DNA of 61,232 nt from Verrucomicrobia bacterium UBA1200 (GTDB lineage Bacteria; Verrucomicrobiota; Kiritimatiellia; RFP12; UBA1067), in assembly GCA_002309765.1 (NCBI GenBank), contig DBXY01000029.1, positions 1 through 61,232 on the forward strand. The letters are read 5' to 3'. Positions 55,277-61,232 of the stretch are shown piece after piece. Under the pieces are notes generated by a model. That model worked only from the letters and a program-made list of their open reading frames with translations, had not been told where the DNA came from and did no database searches. A program made the translations under genes and the position numbers. How positions within the stretch are numbered: the stretch's first letter is position 1; each line of letters starts with the position of its first letter.

Positions 55277-57295
55277 CTATTCTTCCTCTTCCGTCCGGTT
55301 CTTCGCCGCCTCGGCGATGATCTTCTGGGCGACATTGGAAGGCACGATGTCGTAACGGGAGTATTCCATCGTGAACGTGCCCTGACCGCCGGTCATGGAG
55401 CGCAATTCCGCCGCATACTTAAAGATTTCTGCCAGCGGAGCCTCGGCGGTAATCACCTGCACGCCGTCCTCGTCGGTCTCCATGCCGAGCACCCGGCCGC
55501 GCTTGTGCGGCATATCACCGCTGATCGCGCCCATGAAGGTGTCCGGAATGGAAATCTTCAGCGTCCAAATCGGCTCCAACAGCACCGGCTTGGCGTTCTT
55601 CATCGCCTCGCGGAAAGCGCGCGACGCGGCAATCTTGAACGCGACTTCGGAAGAGTCGACATCGTGGTAGGAACCGTCGTAAATATGCGCCTTGATGTTC
55701 TGCACCGGATAACCGGCGAGCGGGCCGGCCAACATCGTCTCCTCGATACCCTTCTTGATCGCGGGGAGGAAATTGCCGGGAATCGCGCCGCCGACGATTT
55801 CATCCAAGAACCAGTTCGGATCGTTGTCCGGATTCGGCTCGATCTTCATGTACACGTCGCCATACTGGCCACGGCCGCCGGACTGCTTCTTGTGCTTGTA
55901 GTGGCCATCACCAAGGGAGGTCACAGCCTCGCGGTAAGGCACTTTCGGGACGGACAGGTTGACGTTCACATTGCTCTGGGTACGCATCAATGCGACCGCA
56001 ACGTCCAAATGCACATCGCCCAACCCCTTCAGCACGCCCTCCTTGGTGGCAATGTCCTTTTCAAACTTGAGCGTGGGATCGCTGTCCAACAGACGCTTGA
56101 TACCGGTGCTGAGCTTGTCTTCGTCAGCCTGGGTCTTGGCGGTAACCGCCATGAAGCACACCGGCTGCGGATAATCGATCGGCTTCATAACGGTGCCGTT
56201 GTTCACCGCCGCCAACGTATCGCCGGTCTTGGTGTTTTTCAGCTTAGGCAGCGCCACGATGTCGCCGGGACCGGCGGAAGCGACGGCAATCTGCTTCTTG
56301 CCGATCATCAGAATCATCGAACCGATGGTCTCTTTCCCGCCGTTGTCGTTGTTCTGCAAGGTCATGCCGGGAGTGATGGTGCCGGAGAACACGCGGATGT
56401 AGTTGAGCTGGCCCATGAACGAATCCACCGCCGTCTTCCAAACCTGCGCCACCACCGGGGCCGCCGGGTCGGCGGAGAGGGCGTTACCCTCGACATCGGT
56501 GAACTCGCGCTTGCCGGGAGCCGGCAACAGGCGGCACACGCTGTCCAGAAACTCGGTCACGCCGTCGCCCTTAATCGGCAGCACCGTGTAAATGGGATAA
56601 ACCGAACCGCCGGAAATACCGGCGCTAAGACCCTGACGGATTTCCGCCGAGGAAAGCTCGCCTTCCTCGAAGTACTTGTTCATCAACTCCTCGTCGGTCT
56701 CGGCCGCCGCCTCGGACAACGCGGTCTTCATCTCTTCCAATTCGCTGGGCAGCTCGCCGATGTCAAGAATGTTGCAGATCTTGCCGCCGATCGGGGCGGT
56801 CACCGGCACGCAGTTAACGCCGAAAGCGTCGCGGATCGAACCCAGCGCCGCCGCGAAATCGGCGTTTTCCTTGTCCATGCCGGTAATGACGAACGCGACG
56901 GAGGACAAATTGTACGACTTGCAGATATGCCAAGCGCGGCGGGTACCCACCTGCACTCCGGAAACCGCGTCAACGGTAATCACCGCGAAATCGGCGGCAC
57001 ACACTGCACCGCGCACCTGGCCGAAGAAATCCGGGGCGCCGGGAGTGTCGATAAAATTAATCCGGTACTCATCGCCGCCGATCTTGTGAGTGGCCGAAAA
57101 CGGAACCGAAAAGATCGAAATCTTACGCACCTTCTCCTCGTCGGAGGTGTCGGACACACTGCTGCCGTTCGTGGTCAACCCCATGCGGTCGTTCAACCCC
57201 AGTTTAAACGCGATCGCATCCGTCAGCGCGGTTTTGCCGCTGCCACTGTGACCAAAAATAGCAAAATTTCGAACATTAGAAACCGGAATAGCCAT
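55277..57295 (-). CDS. Elongation factor G-like GTPase (FusA2 type)
   Basis: 672-residue translational GTPase with EF-G layout. G1 is GHSGSGKTALTD (the standard EF-G has GHVDAGKTT), G3 is DTPGAPDFFGQV and G4 is TGMDKEN; domains II-V follow, with RGQYGDVYMKIEPN and MTGGQGTFTMEYSRYD in domains IV and V. The altered P-loop and shorter length match the second EF-G group (FusA2/EF-G-2), whose role is in ribosome recycling or a stress state rather than main elongation. Start MAIPVSNVRNFAIFGH chosen over 57328, with GGAG 11 bases upstream. Confidence 0.85.
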   Translation of the reverse strand: MAIPVSNVRNFAIFGHSGSGKTALTDAIAFKLGLNDRMGLTTNGSSVSDTSDEEKVRKISIFSVPFSATHKIGGDEYRINFIDTPGAPDFFGQVRGAVCAADFAVITVDAVSGVQVGTRRAWHICKSYNLSSVAFVITGMDKENADFAAALGSIRDAFGVNCVPVTAPIGGKICNILDIGELPSELEEMKTALSEAAAETDEELMNKYFEEGELSSAEIRQGLSAGISGGSVYPIYTVLPIKGDGVTEFLDSVCRLLPAPGKREFTDVEGNALSADPAAPVVAQVWKTAVDSFMGQLNYIRVFSGTITPGMTLQNNDNGGKETIGSMILMIGKKQIAVASAGPGDIVALPKLKNTKTGDTLAAVNNGTVMKPIDYPQPVCFMAVTAKTQADEDKLSTGIKRLLDSDPTLKFEKDIATKEGVLKGLGDVHLDVAVALMRTQSNVNVNLSVPKVPYREAVTSLGDGHYKHKKQSGGRGQYGDVYMKIEPNPDNDPNWFLDEIVGGAIPGNFLPAIKKGIEETMLAGPLAGYPVQNIKAHIYDGSYHDVDSSEVAFKIAASRAFREAMKNAKPVLLEPIWTLKISIPDTFMGAISGDMPHKRGRVLGMETDEDGVQVITAEAPLAEIFKYAAELRSMTGGQGTFTMEYSRYDIVPSNVAQKIIAEAAKNRTEEEE

Positions 57296-57486
57296 AACAA
57301 ATGATCTCCGTCTTCGGCACGGCGCCACCGCCTGCCCTTACCAAAACACAAGGTCTCCGCCAAACAGGATGAAAACCCAATAAAACTGATGGGTATAGTA
57401 TGGCAGATAATCGCCCAAAACGCAAGGCGAAACCGTCGTAAAGTGGAAAAAATGTAATCCGGGTTCCAACAATAACGGTTTTTAGC

Positions 57487-57513
57487 CGCAAAGAGCGCAA
57501 AGTGCGCAAAGAG
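57487..57513. repeat. Three tandem 9-mers CGCAAAGAG / CGCAAAGTG
   Basis: CGCAAAGAG, CGCAAAGTG, CGCAAAGAG in direct succession, preceded by TTTTTAGC. It resembles CGCAAAGA-type repeats I recall from other environmental genomes, which I cannot confirm here. Confidence 0.6.
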
Positions 57514-57539
57514 TAGCGGGTGTTGGTCTGTGGTTAAAT

Positions 57540-57707
57540 GGTGTGGCGGTTAGGTGGTGCGGTAGTTAGGTGGTAGTCCGAATCATTCTTCATTCTTCTC
57601 TCTTCATTCTTCATTCCCAATCTCATCACTCGTAACTACCTCAACTCTTCATTCTTCATTCTTCATTTTTCATTCTCTTTACCACCGCACCACCTAACTA
57701 CCACACC
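57540..57707. repeat. Inverted-repeat-bounded element with CATTCTT heptamers
   Basis: 24-base ends (57540-57563 and 57684-57707) are inverted copies with two mismatches (GGTGTGG..GTTAGGTGG form). Between them lie runs of CATTCTT units (57584-57616 and 57648-57676). The whole is about 168 bases and has no coding capacity; it looks like a small non-autonomous repeat element. Confidence 0.6.
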
Positions 57708-57717
57708 ACCCAACGCC

Positions 57718-60189
57718 TCATTTATCCTCATCCCACACAACCCGGAAACCGATATTAAAACCTTTCGATGAATACCTACTACGGCTTGCAGAACGAATGA
57801 CTCTAATACCATCGTCATACCAACTACCACCGCGTATAATATGCTCACCTCCTAGTGCGGGGCCAACCGGATCCGTCACGGCCGCCGATGAGTATTCCGT
57901 GTACCAGTCCGCGCACCATTCCCACACATTGCCGTACATATCATACAATCCCCATGCGTTCGGCTTCTTCTGCCCAACCGGATGGGTTTCCTTATTGCTG
58001 TTCACCTTATGCCATGCCAGGCTATCGCCCGTTTTACTCTTTAAATAGGACGCTTCCGTTGTCCCGGCACGACACGCGTATTCCCATTCCGCCTCGGTCG
58101 GCAGCCGCATCCCGCACTTCAGCTCTTCGCTCACCCGCTCGCAGAACTGTTGGCAATCATCCCATGACACTTGTTCCACCGGGCGATCAACACCTTTGAA
58201 CTGGGCCGGATTGTTCCCCATCACGCTCTCCCACTGCTTTTGCGTCACCTCAGTCTCGCCCATCCAAAAACCCTTTGTCAGCGTCACCCGATGCTCGGTC
58301 TCGTCATCATTTCTTCCCTTTTCCGACTTATGGCTTCCCATCATGAACGTACCTGCCGGGCACCACCGGAACCGCATCTCCGCCCCTCCCGGCAGGTTGA
58401 TTATCTTCACTTCCCCGGCTTTAGCCTGTTTCTTCATCCACGACGGCATTGCCTGCCCGGCTTTCGTTTGTCCTGCGCTTGAGGAATTATCAGGAACGCC
58501 AGCCTTAGGTTTTTCAACAGAATCCTCATCAGTATCTTTCGCGTCATCCTTTTCGCCTTCCGTCGTGAGCGAAAGGCGAAAACCATGATACGGGTCTGTT
58601 GCTGAAGGAGGATCGCCGCCATGACCTAATGCAGTACAGTGTACCGGGAAATTACAATAAGAACCTCCACGGTGAACTCGTGCTGAGCCCGAAGCCGCTC
58701 CTTTGGGATCAAAACCATACTCAAGGTCGCCCAGCCAATCCAAACACCACTCCCACACGTTCCCGTGCATATCGTAAAGGCCCCAGGCGTTAGGCATTTT
58801 TCCCCCCACAATATGAGGTCTTTGCCCGCTAATCGCGTTATACCACCCCATCGCATTAAGGTCGCCCGTGCCGCCGTACTCCCCTGTCGTCCCCGCACGG
58901 CAGGAATACTCCCACTGCGCCTCGGTTGGAAGGTCAAAGGAAAGTCCAGTCCTTGACCGGATTTTCCCGATGAAGCTACCGGAATCGACCTCTGACGAGA
59001 CTGGCCACTGGGCTCCTCTCGTCAAACCGCGTATTGCATCATAGGTTATGTTATGTACGGGGAACATATCGCCTTTGAACTCGGACGGGTTTTCCCCTGT
59101 CACCATCTCGTACTGTTTCTGTGTCACTTCGAAGATACCGCAGTAGAACGGTTTCGTGAGCGTGACGGTCCTTTTGTTCTGCATCTTGAACGTTCCCGCC
59201 TCGATCCGCCGCAACACCAGCTTGGTCGTCTTGTACTCCTCCGTCCATCCCTCCGGCGGGATATCCGGAAGCCCGCTTACTGGATAGGCCGTGGCGTCCG
59301 GTCCGGCAGAGAGATCTATTACAAGATACTCCGCCGAAAGATCAATTATTTTAGGCACTCCCCTACCCCGCGCTGCCACCGGCATTGCCGCCGGTTTCGG
59401 CTTAAGCGACGCCTCGAACTCGGCTAGGCGTTTGGCGACGATCCCGCGCTGAAGCCCAGATACCAACCCCTCCTCCGCGAGCGCCTTGCGGTACCACTCC
59501 GCCGCGTGGGCCCGGAACGGCTCCGGGTCGGGCGCGGCGTACCCCCACCAGAAATCCGCCGCCTTCAGCGCGTTCATCTCGTCCGTCGCGACGCCCGTCC
59601 GCTCGAACACAGCCAGCGCCGCGAACCGCTGGTCGAGCCGGGCGAACTGTTTCAGCGCCTCCGGCCAATCGCCGGACAGCGCCAGGTTCTCGGCGTACCG
59701 CCTGCGCAGCACTGCGTCGCGGGGGTTCTTCCTGATTTGCGGCTGGATTTCCGCGACCGCCCGCTTCGCGCCCGCGACCCGCCTCGCCTCCCGGTACTGG
59801 GCGTAAAGGCGCGGTGCCTTCTCCTCCGCAATCCCGGCTACCGCCGCCGACAGAACCTCCGCCATCGTCTCCGGAGGCACGTCCGCCACCGTTTTCCGTA
59901 GCGTCTCCACCGTGTCCGCCGCCCGGTCGTAATCCCCGCCCCTGGCGTAGAGAACCACCGCCCCGCGCAAAAGCAGGTACTTCGCCGCCTCGCTGTCGGC
60001 GTCGCCGACGAGACCCATCGAGACGTCCGCCGCCTCGACCGGGGTCTTCTGCTTTGCCGCCACCGCCGCCATCGTGTCCTTCATCGCCTCGCCAACGACG
60101 GGCTGCGCCTTCTGGATCTCCTGCGCCGTCGGCATCGCCATCCCCAAGACCGCCGCCAGCGCCGCCGCCAACATCATCCACGTTCTCAT
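57718..60189 (-). CDS. Secreted protein with helical N-terminus and two SUMF1/FGE-like domains
   Basis: 823-residue exported protein. Start MRTWMMLAAALAAVLGMAMP is a signal peptide and follows AAAGGAG; a longer in-frame start at 60219 lacks such a site. Residues about 20-265 are Ala/Arg-rich helices (TPR-like). Two domains of the formylglycine-generating-enzyme fold follow: about 320-540 (KPFYCGIFEVTQKQYEMVTG, LPTEAQWEYSCRAGT, GLYDMHGNVWEWCLDW, HRGGSYCNF) and about 600-823 (MGETEVTQKQWESVMG, LPTEAEWEYACRAGT, GLYDMYGNVWEWCADW, IRGGSWYDD). These fold motifs are clear, but I cannot confirm the FGE cysteine pair, so sulfatase activation is not proven. A paralogue lies just upstream. Confidence 0.88.
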   Translation of the reverse strand: MRTWMMLAAALAAVLGMAMPTAQEIQKAQPVVGEAMKDTMAAVAAKQKTPVEAADVSMGLVGDADSEAAKYLLLRGAVVLYARGGDYDRAADTVETLRKTVADVPPETMAEVLSAAVAGIAEEKAPRLYAQYREARRVAGAKRAVAEIQPQIRKNPRDAVLRRRYAENLALSGDWPEALKQFARLDQRFAALAVFERTGVATDEMNALKAADFWWGYAAPDPEPFRAHAAEWYRKALAEEGLVSGLQRGIVAKRLAEFEASLKPKPAAMPVAARGRGVPKIIDLSAEYLVIDLSAGPDATAYPVSGLPDIPPEGWTEEYKTTKLVLRRIEAGTFKMQNKRTVTLTKPFYCGIFEVTQKQYEMVTGENPSEFKGDMFPVHNITYDAIRGLTRGAQWPVSSEVDSGSFIGKIRSRTGLSFDLPTEAQWEYSCRAGTTGEYGGTGDLNAMGWYNAISGQRPHIVGGKMPNAWGLYDMHGNVWEWCLDWLGDLEYGFDPKGAASGSARVHRGGSYCNFPVHCTALGHGGDPPSATDPYHGFRLSLTTEGEKDDAKDTDEDSVEKPKAGVPDNSSSAGQTKAGQAMPSWMKKQAKAGEVKIINLPGGAEMRFRWCPAGTFMMGSHKSEKGRNDDETEHRVTLTKGFWMGETEVTQKQWESVMGNNPAQFKGVDRPVEQVSWDDCQQFCERVSEELKCGMRLPTEAEWEYACRAGTTEASYLKSKTGDSLAWHKVNSNKETHPVGQKKPNAWGLYDMYGNVWEWCADWYTEYSSAAVTDPVGPALGGEHIIRGGSWYDDGIRVIRSASRSRYSSKGFNIGFRVVWDEDK
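59195..59386. repeat. Segment repeated at 61041-61232 in the paralogous SUMF1 gene
   Basis: 192 bases that match 61041-61232 with only a handful of differences (for example GGGATATCC versus GGGATGTCC and a few changes near 59280). The match reaches the right edge of the window and probably continues. It covers the linker and beginning of the SUMF1 domain (MPVAARGR.VPKIIDLSAEY region). Confidence 0.85.
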
Positions 60190-60219
60190 CCCGTTTTCTC
60201 CTTTCCCGACTTCAGACAT

Positions 60220-60328
60220 CCACCGTTAAGCGTTGAGCGTCCACTGAACACTGCTCACTGCACACTGCTCACAGTTTGCCGTTCCCCATTTTTCATTCTT
60301 CTCTCTTCATTCTTCATTTCCGAACTCG
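60220..60328. repeat. Heptamer-period repeats between the two SUMF1 genes
   Basis: GTTAAGC-GTTGAGC, then ACTGCTC-ACTGCAC-ACTGCTC, then CATTTTT-CATTCTT-CTCTCTT-CATTCTT-CATT, all with 7-base period. The string CATTCTTCTCTCTTCATT is shared exactly with 57590-57607 and, as reverse complement, with 44856-44872 in large part. Confidence 0.7.
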
Positions 60329-61232
60329 TCACTCCTCCAAGGTTCTGACAAGGCGGAAGCCGCCGTATTTATCTTCGGTCGATGGTCCGCTGTCGAGCCG
60401 GTGGGACGAGGTGCCGAAGACCGCGACGTTACCGCAGCTACCGCCCCTCCGTACCCGATTCGCCCCAGAGGAAGAACCCTTAGGATCGGTTCCATACACC
60501 AACGTTCCGTACCTGTCCAAGCACCACTCCCACACATTCCCGTGCATGTCGTAAAGTCCCCAGGCGTTCGGCAGATACGATCCAACCGTTGCCGTGCCGT
60601 TCTGCGTTGAACAACTTTCGCTAGAGTTAGACCCGCCGTTGTCCCAATACCGCCCCAACTGCTTCATATTATCCTCAGAATCTGTGCCGTTGTTGTATTT
60701 GGAGGTCGTCCCAGCCCGGCAGGCGTATTCCCACTGCGCCTCCGTGGGCAAGTCGAAGGAAAGTCCAGTCCTTGCCCGGATTTTACCGACGAAACTACCG
60801 GAATCGACCTCGGATGAAACCGGCCACTGGGCACCCCTCGTCAAGCCCCGGATCGTGTTGTATGACACTCGCTCAACGGGTCTCGTCGCATAATGCGAAA
60901 TATTGTTGAAATAACTCGGCTTATCCCCCGTCACCAACTCGTACTGCTTTTGGGTCACATCAAAGATACCGCAATAGAACGGCTTCGTGAGCGTGACGCG
61001 GTGCGATTTGTCCTTCTGGTCTTCGCCCATGATGAACTTCCCCGCCTCGATCCGCCGCAACACCAGCTTGGTCGTCTTGTACTCCTCCGTCCATCCCTCC
61101 GGCGGGATGTCCGGAAGCCCGCTCACGGGGTATGCCGTGGCGTCCGGTCCGGCGGAGAGATCTATTACAAGATACTCCGCCGAAAGATCAATTATTTTAG
61201 GCACTTCCCTACCCCGCGCTGCCACCGGCATT
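60329..61232 (-). CDS. SUMF1/FGE-like domain protein, C-terminal part, cut by window edge
   Basis: About 300 residues seen; the gene runs past the right edge, and the internal Met at 61231 corresponds to the middle of the neighbouring paralogue. One SUMF1-type domain is present: MGEDQKDKSHRVTLTKPFYC, IFDVTQKQYELVTGDKPSYF, LPTEAQWEYACRAGTTSKYN, NAWGLYDMHGNVWEWCLDRY, RRGGSCGNVAVFG and the end GGFRLVRTLEE. Unlike the neighbour it has only one such domain after this point. The first 192 bases at the right edge are almost identical with 59195-59386 of the neighbour, showing recent duplication or conversion. Confidence 0.85.
   Translation of the reverse strand, partial: MPVAARGREVPKIIDLSAEYLVIDLSAGPDATAYPVSGLPDIPPEGWTEEYKTTKLVLRRIEAGKFIMGEDQKDKSHRVTLTKPFYCGIFDVTQKQYELVTGDKPSYFNNISHYATRPVERVSYNTIRGLTRGAQWPVSSEVDSGSFVGKIRARTGLSFDLPTEAQWEYACRAGTTSKYNNGTDSEDNMKQLGRYWDNGGSNSSESCSTQNGTATVGSYLPNAWGLYDMHGNVWEWCLDRYGTLVYGTDPKGSSSGANRVRRGGSCGNVAVFGTSSHRLDSGPSTEDKYGGFRLVRTLEE

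Larger units (their letters stand above)
57296..57717. other. Repeat-rich intergenic region
   Basis: A 422-base spacer without a gene. It holds a 9-base-period repeat (57487-57513) and an inverted-repeat-bounded element with CATTCTT heptamers (57540-57707), both described separately. Upstream of the EF-G-like ATG there is AT-rich sequence that could carry its promoter, but I see no clear pair of hexamers. Confidence 0.6.

Noticed and set aside
55505..57304. Plus-strand open frame of 599 codons opposite the EF-G-like gene
   Set aside because: The minus strand encodes an unmistakable GTPase; the antisense product is His/Arg-rich with no motifs.

Overview
The window is bacterial chromosome with tightly packed genes. 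Several features point to the Planctomycetes-Verrucomicrobia-Chlamydiae group, most likely a gut- or sediment-type member of Kiritimatiellota/Lentisphaerota: a giant secreted beta-strand-repeat protein, secreted glycoside hydrolases and a SASA esterase-GH123 fusion, formylglycine-enzyme-like (SUMF1) secreted proteins, a long PurF and a type III glutamine synthetase. No rRNA is present, so this placement is an inference.

Left block, 1-12116, all minus strand. A sulfur gene set runs from metY through a DUF3034-type outer-membrane protein, cysK, a thioredoxin-like lipid-anchored or membrane-anchored protein, a MauE/DoxX membrane protein, ridA, an MnmA-like PP-loop enzyme, thiS, thiF, thiG, thiH, larE and a LysR regulator. 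It is followed by glnB (P-II) and the start of an ammonium channel gene that runs off the left edge. The metY upstream region carries sigma-70-like promoters and a LysR-type box.

Nitrogen block, 12410-22613, plus strand. Type III glnA, purF, carA, pyrG and carB form a set of glutamine-making and glutamine-consuming enzymes. The upstream regions of glnB, glnA and carA each contain a GG-N10-GC sigma-54 promoter match and an upstream inverted repeat of the form TTTACA-N4/5-TGTAA, which suggests a shared nitrogen regulon.

Middle, 22738-44813. A tRNA-Ala(CGC), a histidine phosphatase and an FtsB/DivIC-like protein are followed by an operon reading GH2 - exbB - exbD - tonB - uvrA - SASA/GH123. Next come an unrecognised membrane protein, a 2134-residue beta-strand-repeat protein and, on the plus strand, a secreted clan-A glycoside hydrolase.

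Right block, 44957-61232, minus strand. A compact DNA-repair operon reads PHP phosphoesterase - polA - secreted or anchored DRGH nuclease - UvrD/DnaQ/helical-repeat fusion - uvrC. It is preceded by an EF-G paralogue with a strong terminator and by two SUMF1-domain genes that share a near-identical segment. Several intergenic regions here and elsewhere contain heptamer-period tandem repeats (CATTCTT, GCTTGTC, TTAGGGG types), reminiscent of the short tandemly repeated sequences of cyanobacteria.
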